A stretch of DNA of 64,000 bases, taken from Mallotus nudiflorus (taxonomy: Eukaryota > Streptophyta > Magnoliopsida > Malpighiales > Euphorbiaceae). The position numbers and the translations under genes are program-made. Below, one piece after another: positions 34,442-46,399 of this stretch (position 1 is its first letter; every line of letters starts with the position of its first letter). Under the pieces are notes generated by a model that did no database searches, was not told the origin of the DNA, and saw only the letters and a list, made by a program, of their open reading frames with translations. The stretch covers positions 3,038,001-3,102,000 of the forward strand of contig CANTUR010000039.1 of the NCBI GenBank assembly GCA_947683625.1, given 5' to 3'.

Positions 34442-35245
34442 TAAAGCTAAGGATGGGCTTGATGGAGAGGACAACAAGAAAGCCAAAGATAAAGCTAAGG
34501 ATCCATTAAGCATGCTACAAGGCCCAATTACAAGGTCAAGGTCCAAGAGGCTACAAGAAGCCTTAATTGGCTATATGCAAGATTGGGCTAGTCAAGGAAG
34601 TTCAATTAGTCATGCTAGGTTTGGCCCAAGTGAAGACACAATTAAATGGGCTTTGTTTAATGTTTGGCAAGTCCAAATACATAAAGACTAATGTGGGCTC
34701 AAATCCCTTATTTAAGTTTAAAACTATATTTTTTGCTATTATGCTTAATAGTTTTATTAGGGTTTCTGATGTTAGGATGTTATAAAAACCCTCCTTATGG
34801 TGTGTTTTAGACAGATTGGAAATTGAATGAAAATTAGTCCTTTTGCATATTTGCTTGAATTCTTGAATTCTTATTGAATGCATAAACCACTTATCAAGGA
34901 ATTGGTCTATCCTTGTGGCATGTTAAGGGTTAGGGTCTAAAGAACTTAGTTTTCTTTAGGTTCTAATCTTGATCAACCAAACCTTGCAATCTGATTTAAG
35001 CAATTCTTGGGTTTTGAAACTCAATTTGTTCTTGGGTTTTCAAGATAGTAATTCATGGTTTCATATTCATTAGGGTTCGTGGTTCTAATTCTTGGAGGTT
35101 CTTAACATTAGGTATCAGAGCTTTGGCTCTTAAATCATGTTATCTATCCTTTTTTTTTACATTTTTTACTTGCTTCTTTACATTCTACATTCACGGTTTC
35201 ATATTCATTAGGGTTCGTGGTTCTAATTCTTGGAGGTTCTTAACA
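34442..35245 (+). repeat. 5' LTR of gypsy C, ending with a duplicated LTR-PBS junction
   Basis: Corresponds to 41150-41810. It encodes the same residues as the pol end (MLQGPITRSRSKRLQEALIG) because pol runs into the 3' LTR. Its end GTTCTTAACA occurs twice, at 35107 and 35245, as part of a 140-bp tandem duplication (about 35052-35191 and 35192-35331). Confidence 0.8.
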
Positions 35246-35247
35246 TT

Positions 35248-35259
35248 TGGTATCAGAGC
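35248..35259 (+). promoter_or_regulatory. Primer binding site of gypsy C (second, intact copy)
   Basis: TGGTATCAGAGC two bases after the second LTR end. A first copy at 35110-35121 reads AGGTATCAGAGC and is flanked by the same LTR end, so only the inner copy matches initiator Met-tRNA fully. Confidence 0.85.
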
Positions 35260-35331
35260 TTTGGCTCTTAAATCAGGTTATCTATCCTTTTTTTTTACAT
35301 TTTTTACTTGTTTCTTTACATTCTACATTGT

Positions 35332-36478
35332 TTAGTTTTTTATTCTTGTAGTTTTTTTATTCTGATTCAAAAATAAAAAAAAGAAAGAAAAAAAGAAAGC
35401 AAAAAAAAAAAGAAAAAAAGAAGAAAAAAATAAAATCAGATATGAAATATCCAAAAAAAGAAAAAAAGAAAAAAAGAAAAAAAAGAGATCAAGGAATAGG
35501 TTTGATTAGTTTGATAAAAGGTTCCTATTACAGCTAGCCTTGAAAGTTTCCTAAACTCAAGAGGAAATTAAGAAGATTTTTTCAATCCTACACAAATAAG
35601 GATTAAGTGGCTATTTAGGAAGATTGAAAGGGACATTGAATTCCATTGACCTGAACCCTATATATACCATCTTATTTGAATTATTTCAGTATTAAATTCA
35701 TCTTTCTCTTTTAAGTTTGGGCAGAATTGACATATTTATGGCATACAGAGGTAACCTTCCTTCTTGATCAACTTTCTTTGTGATTTTTGCTACCTAATCT
35801 GATCCTTACATGTCTTATACATCAATTTGAAGTTTTTAATTCATTCTTGAGCTCTAAAATCAAGTTTCTATTATTGTTTAGTTAGAACTTTCTATTCAGG
35901 CTTAAACTGGATTTCCTGGTTCTTGAACTTAATTCTTTGTTTCTTGCACCTTATTTTCATTCCTTTTACATGAACATTGCTTCATTTGAGTTTTTCATTA
36001 TTCTTGATTCATTAAGCACTTATTTTTATTATTGTTTTCCCTTTATTCTTATTTCAAGCTTAATTGCATCTTTCTTATTTCTTCATCTAATTTTTGTGTT
36101 TCTTGCATCTAGATTGTTTCTTTATATGTCATTTGCATCCTTTTGAAGTTTTCTTGTGTTTTTCTTCCTAATTTTATTGAAAGCGTGGCTATTTGTTGAT
36201 TTTTTTTCGTGATTCTTGCATTTTGCCTCAACTGAGCTTTTTAGATCATAGTTCTTAGTGCTTTGCAAGTATAGTGAAATAACTTGATGTGTGGTTATTG
36301 ATTCACATAAGAATCCTTAAAAACAAGCTGAGTGATGTGAGTTTTTCAGCCTTGTGTGATCATTCTTGATTATGTGAAACACGAGTGACCATCCTAATTA
36401 ATTGAGAGTAAACACGTAAAGGAGTGATAGTGAGGTCCTTAATTCTTTTTTTTATTTCATACTAACTCTTATTACAGC
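35332..36478 (+). other. Leader of gypsy C
   Basis: Over 1.1 kb between PBS and gag. A/G-rich simple sequence occupies 35365-35490 (AAAGAAAGAAAAAAAG words) and T-rich stretches follow. No coding frame is visible; the frame at 35937-36146 is T-rich Phe/Leu sequence and not a gene. Confidence 0.6.
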
Positions 36479-37864
36479 ATGTCAAGTGGTTCTAATGGAG
36501 GTGATAATATGCCAACTACTGGTATACCTGCTGCACAAATGCATGAAAATGAGAGGGTGCAATGAAGCATAAGGAATATGAATGAGCAAATGGAGAGTTG
36601 CAACTTAAAATGGCAGCCAATCAACAAGCCATTCTAGACCAAATTAATGCACTTGCCTGAGGTATGGGAGATAGGCCGAATGAAGGGGTGAATATGCAAG
36701 GCAATTATGGGCAGTAAATTGGGATGAATGAGGATGATTTTGGTGAAGGCTTTAAGGAGGATGATAATGTAGCCTATGGTGGGGTTGGTAAAGGCATGGG
36801 TATAGGAGCTAGGAGGTACCAAAATCGTGGTAGAGGTAGAGGATACTTTGGTGGTGAGTTTTGTGGCTATGGGAACTATGATGATGTTGATAGGAACTTG
36901 GGTAACATGAAACTTGGGATTCCTATTTTTTTGGGCAAAACTGATCCATAGGCATATTTGGAGTGGGAAAAGTGAGTTGACCTTATCTTTGATTACTATA
37001 ACTTGTCAGAAGAGAAAAAGATGAAATTGGTGGTTGCCCAATTTAGTGAGTATACTATAGTTTAGTGGGATCAGTTGGTGGTCAATAGGAGGAGGAACAT
37101 GGAAGAACCTATTAATAGTTAGAATGCACTTAAAACTATCATGAGGAAACATTTTGTACCTAGACATTACCATAAGGAGTTACATCAAAGACTCCAATCT
37201 TTGAGGCAAGGTACAAAGAGTGTTGAGGATTATTACAAGGAGATGGAGATGCTCATGACTAGGGATGATTTGGATGAGGATAGGGAACTAACATGGCACG
37301 ATTCATTGGTAGTCTTAATAAGAAGATTGCTGATAGGGTAAAGTTGCAACATTATATGGAGCTTGAGGAGTTAGTTCACCTTATAATTAAGGTGGAAAAT
37401 CTAGAGGAGTAACTAGGTTTGAATACAAGGGTACTTCGAGTGGTAGGCCACATTGGTCGAATTCATGGAACGGAGGCAAGAAAGGTGATGAGAAGTCTGT
37501 TTTCAATGAGAACAAAGGGAAAAGCATTTTGAGCAGCAAAGGCACATCTAAACCCGAAATCAATAAAGAAAAGAATAGAGATATTAAGTGTTTCAAATGC
37601 TTGGGGCATGTCCATATTGCTTTACAATGTCTAAATAAGTGGACAATGGTGGCTAGAGAGCATAGGGAGATTGAAACAACAAGTGAGGAGAGTGACAATG
37701 ATGATGAGATACCACAATTAGAAGATGACAACAATGATTGCATTGAAGGTCCTATAGGATACAAGCTTTTGGTGGAAAGGCGCACACTAAGTATTCAATT
37801 AAAGGAAGAAGATGCCTTGGAGCATCAAAGAGACAACATTTTCCACACAAGATGCCATGTATAA
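36479..37864 (+). pseudogene. Gypsy C gag with zinc knuckle
   Basis: Starts at an ATG after the leader. A Gly/Arg-rich region (36790-36870: GARRYQNRGRGRGYFGG) precedes the retrotransposon gag core (PIFLGKTDP*AYLEWEK). Stops at 36951 and 36975 and a TAG for Trp near 37062 interrupt it. MRKHFVPRHYHKELHQRLQS (37141) is the conserved core end. The zinc knuckle reads CFKCLGHVHIALQC (37590-37631), with spacing CX2CX4HX4C. An acidic stretch follows. Confidence 0.87.
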
Positions 37865-38500
37865 GGTAAGACTTTTCTTGGTATTATTGATGGTGGTAGT
37901 TGTACAAATGTTGCTAGCACTTTAATGGTTGAAAAATTGGGTTTAAATTTGATTCCACATCCTAGGCTTTATAGATTATTATGGTTAAATAACTATGGTG
38001 ATATCAAATTCAATAGGTAGGTTGTTGTACCTTTCACAATTGGTAGGTATTCAGATGAGGTGCTATGTGATGTCGTGCTAATGCATGCTGGCCATATCTT
38101 ATTAGGTAGGTCATGGCAATTTGATATAAAAGCTATCCATGATGGCTTTTTAAATAGGTACTCATTTGTGAAGGATGGGAGAAAAGTTACATTAACACCT
38201 CTTTCTCTTAAGGAAGTGTATGATAACCAATGTAAGCTGGACAAAGAGAGGAGTCAGGTTGAAAATAACAAAAAGGAGAGTGAAAACCCAAAGGGTGAGA
38301 TTTGGCTTAAAGAGAAAATAAAGGCAAAGGGTAGTTTTTTGGCTAGGGAAAGTGAAGTTAGGCATGCATTGCATTCAAGTAAGATGTTATTTATTGTTAC
38401 TTATAAAGATGCATACTTGAACATTACTGAACTTAATCTTTCCTTGCCGAGTGTGTTTGCTAATCTTTTGTAGGAGTTTGCTGATGTCTTTCCTGAGGAA
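37865..38500 (+). pseudogene. Gypsy C protease
   Basis: LGIIDGGSCTNVAS (37880-37925) is the retropepsin active site, with Asp present and Gly-Gly-Ser following as in other plant gypsy proteases. A TAA ends the gag frame at 37861 and a TAG is at 38018. AGHILLGRSWQFD near 38085 is the protease C-terminal ILLGRPW-type block. A linker with a TAG at 38471 leads into RT. Confidence 0.82.
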
Positions 38501-39830
38501 ATGCCAAGTGGATTACCTCCTCAAAGAGGGATAGAACATCAAATATATTTCATACCCAGAGCTGCCATACCAAATAGACCAGCCTATAGAAGTAATCTCG
38601 AGGAGACAAAAGAGCTTCAAAGGCAAGTGGAAGAACTGATGTCAAAAGGGTATGTGTGTGAGAGCTTAAGTCCTTGTATAGTTCCAGTGATTTTAGTTCC
38701 AAAGAAGGATGGCACATGGAGAATGTGTGTGGACTATCGTGCAATCAACAAAATAACAATAAAGTATCATCATCCTATCCCTAGGTTAGATGATATGCTT
38801 GATGAGTTGCATGGTGCATGCTTGTTTACTAAGATTGATTTGTGTTCTGGTTATTATCAAATCCGCATGAAAACTGGGGATGTGTGGAAAACGGCTTTTA
38901 AGACTAATTACAATCTTTATGAGTGGTTAGTCATGCCGTTTAGGCTTACAAATGCACCTAGTACTTTTATGAGGTTAATGAACCATGTCTTGCGAGAGTG
39001 TCTTGGTAAATTTGTGGTTGTGTATTTTGATGATATCTTAATTTATTCCAAGTTCATTGATGATTATGTCATGCATATGCGAATGGTTTTAGAAATTCTT
39101 AGGATAGAAAAATTGTATGCCAACTTGAAAAAGTGTAGTTTTTGCATGGGAAGAGTTAATTTCCTTAGTTTTATTATTAGTTCAAAGGGTTTAGAGGTTA
39201 ATATGGAGAAGGTGGAAGCAATTAGAGAGTGGCCAACACCTAAAACCATTAGCCAAGTTAGGAGCTTTCATGGGTTAACTAGTTTCTATAGGAGGTTCAT
39301 TAGAGACTTTAGTATTATAGTTGCACCCTTGAATGAAATTATCAAGAGAAACTTTAGGTTTACTTAGGGTGATGCACAAGAACATGCTTTTAATATGCTT
39401 AAAGATAAGTTATGTAATACTCCTTTATTGGTTTTACCTAACTTTGACAAAACCTTTGAGATTGAGTGTGATGCTAATGGCTTTGGAATTAGGGTTGTTT
39501 TGATGCAAGAGGGTATACTTATATGCTATTTTAATGAAAAGCTAAATAGAGCAACCCTTCGATACCTAACCTATGACAAAGAACTCTATACTTTGGTTCG
39601 GGCCTTGCAAACATGGCAACACTATTTATGGCCCAAGGAATTTGTCATACATATAGATCATGAGAGTTTGAAGCATCTCAAGGGGCAAGACAAGCTGAAT
39701 CGAAGACATGCCAAGTGGATGGAGTTCATTAAGACATTCCCATATGTAATTAAGTACAAGAAAGGTAAGGAAAATGTGGTTGCTGATGCACTCTCTCACA
39801 GGTATGCTTTACTTACTACTCTTGATTCTA
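38501..39830 (+). pseudogene. Gypsy C reverse transcriptase and RNase H
   Basis: RT runs open for 288 codons: LPPQRGIEHQI, VPKKDGTWRMCVDYRAINK, HPIPRLDDMLDELHG, IDLCSGYYQIRM, LVMPFRLTNAPSTFMRLMN and catalytic VVYFDDILIYSKF. A TAG for Trp at 39365 (FT*GDA) breaks it before RNase H. The latter has FEIECDANGFGI, YDKELYTLVRALQTWQHYL, HIDHESLKHLKGQ and GKENVVADALS; Gly replaces nothing essential except GIRVVLMQ for GIGGVLMQ. Confidence 0.9.
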
Positions 39831-41395
39831 AATTTTTAGGCTTTGAGTTAATAAAAGAGTTGTATGTAAGTGATAATGAATTTAGCAATGTTTTTACAAC
39901 TTGTGCAAATAGGGCTGTTTTTAATGATTTTTATGTGTTTGAGGGTTTTATTTTCAAGAAAAATCGCCTTTGTATTCATAACTGTTCTTTGCGGGTTGTA
40001 CTAGTTAAAGAAGCACATGAGGGTGATTTAATGGGTCATTTTGGGATACAAAAGACTTATGATATTCTAATTGAGCATTTTTATTGGCCATGCATGAAAC
40101 GTGATGTGCATAAGATTTGTGGTCAATGCATTGTTTGTTTGAAAGCTAAGTCCAAACTGCAACCCCATGGGTTATATGCACCTTTACCTATTCCTGATGT
40201 TCCTTGGATAGATTTGTCTATAGACTTTGTGCTTGGTTTGCCTAGATCTAGGAAAGCTAAAGATAATGTCTTTATTGTTGTGGATAGGTTTAGTAAGATG
40301 GCTCACTTTATACCATGCTATAAAAGTGATGATGCTATTCATATTGCTGATTTGTTTCTTAGGGAAGTTGTGCGTTTGCATGGAGTACCTAGGACCATTG
40401 TTAGTGATAAAGATGTTAAATTTCTAAGTCACTTTTGGCATGTGTTACAGGGTAAGTTAGGCACCAAATTGCTATTTTCTACTACTTGCCATCCATAAAC
40501 AGATGAACAAATCGAAGTTGTGAATAGGACTTTGGTTCAATTTCTTCATGCTTTGACTTTTAGGAATTTAAAATCTCTGGAGGATTTGTTGCCATTTATT
40601 AAATTTGCATACAATAGGGCTATTCATAGCACTACACACACTTCACCATTTGAAATTGTATATGGCTTTAATCCTTTAACTCCTATTGATTTAATTCCTA
40701 TACCCCTTAATAAGCTTGTTAGTATTGAAGGTTCTTCTAAGGTAGATTTGGTTAAAAAGCTACACAAGCAAGTTAAAGAGAGAATTGAGAAGTAAAATGC
40801 AAAAGTGGCTGAGAGGGTTAACAAAGGATGAATTCAAATAGTGTTCCAACCTAGAGATTGGGTCTGGGTTCATTTTTGAAAGGAAAGGTTCCTAAATCAA
40901 CGAAGGTCTAAGCTAAGTCCGAGGGGTTATGGTCCATTTCAAGTCCTTAAGAGGATCAATGACAATGCCTACAAGATTGATTTGAAAGGTGAGTATAATG
41001 TGAGTGGTACATATAATGTTGCTGATCTAAGTCCTTTTGATGTGGGTGATGAGCTTGATTCAATGATGAATCATCCTAAAGATGGAGGGAATGATATGGA
41101 CATAGCCAAGCTTAAGAATGGTAATGGTGGCAGCATTTTTAGAGATAAAGCTAAGGATGGGCTTGATGGAGAGGACAATAAGAAAACCACAGATAAAGCT
41201 AAGGATCCATTAAGCATGCCACAAGGCCCAATTACAAGGTTAAGGTCCAAGAGGCTACAAGAAGCCTTAATTGGCTATATGCAAGATTGGGCTAGTCAAG
41301 GAAGTTCAATTGGTCATGCTAGGTTTGGCCCAAGTGAAGACACAATTGAATGGGCTTTGTTTAATGTTTGGCAAGTCCAAATACATGAAGACTAA
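39831..41395 (+). pseudogene. Gypsy C integrase and pol C-terminus
   Basis: Zinc-binding HEGDLMGHFG then CGQCIVCLKAKSK (40110-40155); core IDLSIDFVLGLPRS, VSDKDVKFLSHFW and CHP*TDEQIEVVNR with a CAA-to-TAA stop at 40496. Further stops at 40793 and 40877. The GPY/F module PRGYGPFQVLKRINDNAYKI is at 40920. The last 80 codons (GPITRLRSKRLQEALIGYMQ and beyond, to the stop at 41393) lie within the sequence shared with the 5' LTR. Confidence 0.88.
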
Positions 41396-41810
41396 TGTGG
41401 GCTAGTATGTGGGTTCAAATCCCTTATTTAACTTCAAAACTATATTATTTGCTATTATGCTTAATAGTTTTATTAGAGTTTCTGATGTAAGGATGTTTTA
41501 AAAACCCTCCTTATGGTGTGTTTTAGACAGATTGGAAATTGAATGAAAATTAGTCCTTTTGCATATTTGCTTGAATTCTTATTGAATGCATAAACCACTT
41601 ATCAAGGAATTGGTCTATCCTTGTGGTGTGTTATAGGGTCTAAAGAACTTAGTTTTCTTTAGGTTCTAATCTTGATCAACCAAACCTTGCAATTTGATTT
41701 AAGCGATTCTTGGGTTTTGAAACTCAATTTATTCTTGGGTTTTCAAGATAGTAATTCACGGGTTCATATTCATTAGGGTTCATGGTTCTAATTTTTGGAG
41801 GTTCTTAACA
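41092..41810 (+). repeat. 3' LTR of gypsy C
   Basis: End fixed by CTTAACA at 41810, the same end that precedes the PBS at the 5' side. Start uncertain: identity with the 5' copy begins near 41150, while TGATATGG after a purine run at 41092 is the nearest TG start. It includes the pol C-terminal coding sequence. Confidence 0.65.
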
Positions 41811-44761
41811 ACTTCTATTTGAAGCACTTTTCCATATTTATTTTAGCAAAATTTGCCAAAATTTCTTCTCTTGTGGAATTTATTGATTTAATTTGTCTTT
41901 TATTAAATCGAATAAAATGTTTCTTTAGATGGTTACATTTATCCATCTTTTGGAATTAATTTCCTTGTGGAAAAAAGATGCTTTGTTTATTTTCTATGCC
42001 TATTCTGCATGTTCCAACATCTATAACTTGGTACAACATTTATTATAGTATAGATAAAATATTTAAAAATAGCATGTTGCTTATGAAATCCACAAACACC
42101 CTATGCCTCAAACCACATTATTTTTGTCCATGTATGCATTTATATCACCACAAGGCAAATTTATTTTATATTAGTAGTAAATTGCCAAAATATTGTCTAT
42201 GCTCATAGCAAATTATTCTTTCAAGGCAATGTCATTTTTTGGCCAAATTATTATTTAGCTTGTTTGACTTGCTTTGTTGGGACCTGGGGATTTAAGTAAC
42301 TTTTCTACCATGAATTGCTCCATGAACTTGTAAATTCTTTTATACTTATTGTGTACCTTAACTTTAGCAAGTTGTCTGCATCATTTCTTGATATTTCTTT
42401 GGTTATTTGCTTTAGATTTGTTTATGACTTTTTAATTAACTAGATTCTTTAACTTTTTTCACCACTAAACATACACCATAGCCATGCATTACCAAAATAT
42501 TGAATGTTTAGTAGTTATGCCACTGAAATTGCATCACCATCCATAACACTTATTCACACACTAAAAAAACACTAGATAAAAACAATAGTAAATGGAAACA
42601 CACCAAAATTCAAACTAATAGAAACACCCAAAACTTGTAAAATTAAAAATTCATTTATTTAAGATAATGATTATTAAGCCAATTTTTAAAACCCAAAAAA
42701 TAAAATATTGCCACTATATTGCAAATTTCTAGCCATAGGCCAGTTATTTATTTTTTATTCAGCTTTTATTTTCCCACATAGTGGGAAATATTTTTAGCTC
42801 CACCTCATTTGACACCCTTTTTAGGCTTAATAGAGAGGTAATATTTAACCACTTGATTTAACATTTTCATATAGTACCATGCAAAATAATCCCTTTTAAA
42901 GCTTAGAATTTCAATTAGATTTTCCATAAAGAATACATTAAAGGATTTTTTATTATTAACAATAATTGGAAAAACCATTATAGCATTTATTACCTCTCAT
43001 GATGACTTTTCTATGATGACCCCTTATATTTCTCCTTTGGAAGTTGCCCCCCTGAGTGTGGAACCCGGTGACATCTTCCTTATCCTTTTGCATCAGAGAC
43101 TCCTTTTTATTAGAAATTGGATCCTCTATAGCTTTAGGCATAAGTTTGACATTAGCATTAGGTTAGACTTGCCAATTTTCTATTGCTCTTTGCCTATGTA
43201 ACCTTCCCTTCTAAGTTTAAGTTATCGGCTAGGGAAATTTTTTATTTTTCATATAATGCCATTATTTGCATGGTGCAATAGTAGGTGACACCATAAATCT
43301 GGTTTGCACAGGCCTTTCATCCTTCTTTGACTTGTATTTGTGGTTATTCTTGAAAAACTTTAAAGTAAGTGGCCTTTTGTCTGGTGCTAAAAATTTATTA
43401 TGAGGAATTGAGCTCTAATAATTTTCAAACCTATTTAGATTTATATTTAAAGGTTGAACCACCTCCGTTTCCTATATTTTCTTTTTCAAATCTACATTGA
43501 TAGATTTGGTTGATGCCACTGAGGAAAGTGAATTTTTTTTCTATAAGTATTGTCTCTTTTTTTGCATTCAGGTTTAGTCCTACCCTTAGGGATTGAGGAG
43601 AAGGAAAATGGTTTAAATGTATCAACATTTGACTTTGAGGAACCACTACTTAGCCTTAAGAAATTAATTGTTACTTCAGGTGAAATGTCACCTCCTGTGT
43701 TTTGTCCAAAACCTTAGGGAATTAGTTCTTGGTCCTGGGGAAGTGGTGTTTGAGCTTGAAAAATTGATTGTTCCTCATGTGTACTCCTTGTGCTTTGCTT
43801 TTATCCTTAGGTAAGTGGCACATATGCCTGGGGAAATGGCATCTAAGCCTGGGGATTTGGCATGTAGCCCTGGGGAATTGGTTCTTTCTCATAAGAAATA
43901 TTGCTCCCTAGGCCTTTTTCTTGCTTTTGATGTTCAATCTCCTTTTTAATGCAAAATTTTAACTTTTCGATTTGGAAAGTTTATCATTCAGTATAGTAAA
44001 TGAACTATTCATTATCTATATAAAATTAATGATTTATTGAATAAAGTCTTAGAAAGAACTCTTTATTTATGATATTGAGCCATGCATTTTCTTCATTTCT
44101 TCTGTAAGAATACTTTGAGCACTAATAATCTCCATATTTTGGCATGAATAGCTAGAAGGTGCCTCAGTCCAAGAGTGATTATGAGGAATCAAGCCTTTAT
44201 TCATTTATTTCCATAAACCACTTGTTTTTACAAGTGAATTATTGGTCCAATAACTAACTTTATAATTTTCTTGTTCAAATCTATTCATCTTGTTGAAACA
44301 TGTCCCATCGAGTATGCCAAAAAGATTATTCTCCAATTTTTGGGTTGTCCCAAAAGATTATTGGTGAATTTTTTTTTAGCGTGCCAAAGGATTAATTCCT
44401 AAAAATAAAACATGACTTCTTTTCAGATGAATTTTGAATTTCCAAATGCCTTTACCATAATTTGTTTGGATTTCAAGCAGATGAAATAAAATTTAATGAT
44501 AAATGGAGCTTTTTGAACAGTAAAAAGGAAATTGTATTAATCTAAAGTTTAATACAAGATAAAATATGATTGTTGCTTTGAAATTAATAAGAAAATTGCT
44601 ATAAACAAGAATTGAAAATTTGCTAAAGATTGTTTGAATAAAATTTCCTAATAATAATTAACTTGATAATGATTGTTATCTATATTGTATTGATGATTGA
44701 TTGTTAGTGTCCTTACCTGCTTGTAGACGCCTTGTATTTATAGTAAAAAATATAGACTTCC
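41811..44761 (-). pseudogene. Wrecked gypsy gag region (element H), minus strand
   Basis: Reading down the minus strand from the LTR fragment at 44762: a short segment GLIPHNHSWTEAPSSYSCQN (about 44180-44120), then a Pro/Gln-rich stretch with repeats of the PIPQGYMPNPQA, PFPQAYVPL kind (43880-43690), and basic segments near 43640-42960. Stops are frequent. The place next to a 5' LTR and the Pro-rich repeats suggest gag of a Tat-type gypsy element, which is an inference. 41811-42900 shows no recognisable frame. Confidence 0.45.
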
Positions 44762-45326
44762 TGTGGACGGTGGGGTTTAGTGCGCGTCTAAGATTTTGGC
44801 AACCATGATATTATTCGAGTTCAGGACTCTAGGGAACATACTAACTGCTATCACATAGATAGGGCATGGAGATGAGGAGTCCTTACCCAAGGTAATAATT
44901 AGGATAAATTATGAGTGGTGGTAACTCAATTCCCTAAAAGAGAGTTGGCACCACATCAAAAGGATTCTAGGTATGGAATACTACCTTTTTTTAGTCTTAT
45001 GTTCATTTAGAATTACCTTCTGAATTAATATCTTATTCTTTATTTACATGCAATTTTATTCTAAATCCTTATTTTAATAATAACTCCAAGGTAACTAATC
45101 AATAAAAAGCACATAAATATTGCATCCATTAAGCTCACAATCCCTAGATTAGTCTAATCTACATTGGTTTTATTAAAATGAGCTAATTCTACATATTTTT
45201 AACTTACAAGTGAACCTGAAAGCTAATTGGCCTAATTCCTATTTAATTTCAATTTAAATGACCCTAAGTCTGTTTATTTTAAATCTAAAAATGTACCTAA
45301 GTTTACTATTGAACTTAGTAAGTTAT
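44762..45326 (-). repeat. Gypsy LTR fragment, minus orientation (element H)
   Basis: Begins TGTGGACGGTGGGGTTTAGTG and continues with TTTTGGCAACCATG, matching the left end of the solo LTR at 56673 and the reverse complement of the end of the LTR at 2850-4885. It carries GGCCTAAT and CCCTAAGTC words also seen in the solo LTR. The far end is lost where copia D begins at about 45327. Confidence 0.75.
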
Positions 45327-46348
45327 CAATCTTGATTTTGATCTTAACAAACTTCATTTTGAGTAACTAATGTGTTTACTTCAAGTGTGTATAAGTTAGG
45401 AGTAATTTAAAACTCAAAATAATGATGAACTATTAAAGAAAAATCATTTTGAAAAGTCATCATAAGTATTATCATAACCAGACTACTCACAAAAAAGTGT
45501 AATTTTTGTCATAGTCTCGACTGGGACTAAGGGAGACCAATTTCTATATAAAATTCAAGAAATGGCAAAACCCATAATGATCCAATGTCCCAATCGAGAA
45601 ATTGATATCTCGATCAGGACTAAAGCAGATTTTAAAATGCAACAACTTGTAATGGCTATTCAATGCTTGTCCCAACCAGGACCAGATAAAATGTAGCTCA
45701 AAAGTCTAAATTTCATTTAAATGGACTTTAGTTTAATTAGGAATGAAATTATTGCTTCCAATAGCTATAATTGAATTGCTCAAGTATAAATAAGACCTCT
45801 GAAGATTATTTTGAGGTTAAGAAACTTGTTTATTCATTATATACTTTCAAGCATTCAATTAAGCTCCCTAAACTCATTCAAAATTCTTTTTATTGTTGTA
45901 TACTCTTGTGAGAGTTGATGAGTGTTAGAATAGATATTCTTATTCTTCTATTTTTTGGGATTAGAAAATGGGAAGTAAGATTCTATTCTATAGGAATTGG
46001 TTTAAGTGTTTAGCCATTAAAACACTTGAGAATTCAATTTTAGTATGAGCCTTAAAAACACTTATGAATTGGTTTTTGAGTGAACCATGAAAACTTAAGT
46101 TATAAGGTTTGAGTTGAGCATAAAAATCAAGTTGTAAAAATCAATCTAGGAGAATAGATTATGGTGATTTAAAATCCTAACTTGGAAAAAAGTTAGGTGG
46201 AGACTTAGGATTATTAAGAATCTGAACTCCTTAAATTCTTATGTTCATAATTCTTCCTTCTTAACGTTCTTTTAATTCTTGGTCAAATATTTTAATTTCT
46301 TATTATTTTTTAATAGTCTTATTCACCCCCCCCTTTAGGAGTCTTTCA
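45327..46348 (+). repeat. 5' LTR of copia D with GTCCCGATCGGGAC-type modules
   Basis: Opens TTATCAATCTTGATTTTG, lacking about 18 leading bases found in A and E. Unlike theirs it lacks the 195-bp repeats. Instead it has four decayed copies of a palindrome (45514-45527 GTCTCGACTGGGAC; two in 45587-45620; 45669-45682 GTCCCAACCAGGAC). Confidence 0.75.
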
Positions 46349-46399
46349 ATTGGTATCAAAGCTTGAATTCTAGGAACTTCATTGCTAGAATATAAGATC

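Larger units (their letters stand above)
34442..41810 (+). mobile_element. Ty3/gypsy element C, near full length
   Basis: A 5' LTR copy (34442-35107, with a second LTR end at 35245), PBS, leader, gag, protease, RT, RNase H, integrase and 3' LTR ending at 41810. The shared LTR segment starts ATAAAGCTAAGGATGGG at 34442 and about 41150. The two copies differ at under one base in twenty over the first 250 bases, so C is younger than its neighbours. No TG start or matching target duplication is found at 34442; the 5' end may be truncated. Purine-rich GATGGAGGGAA before TGATATGG at 41092 is a possible 3' LTR start. Several stops inactivate it. Confidence 0.85.

Noticed and set aside
35123..35335. 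Frame with a repeated peptide
   Set aside because: It only reflects the 140-bp duplication of the LTR-PBS junction.
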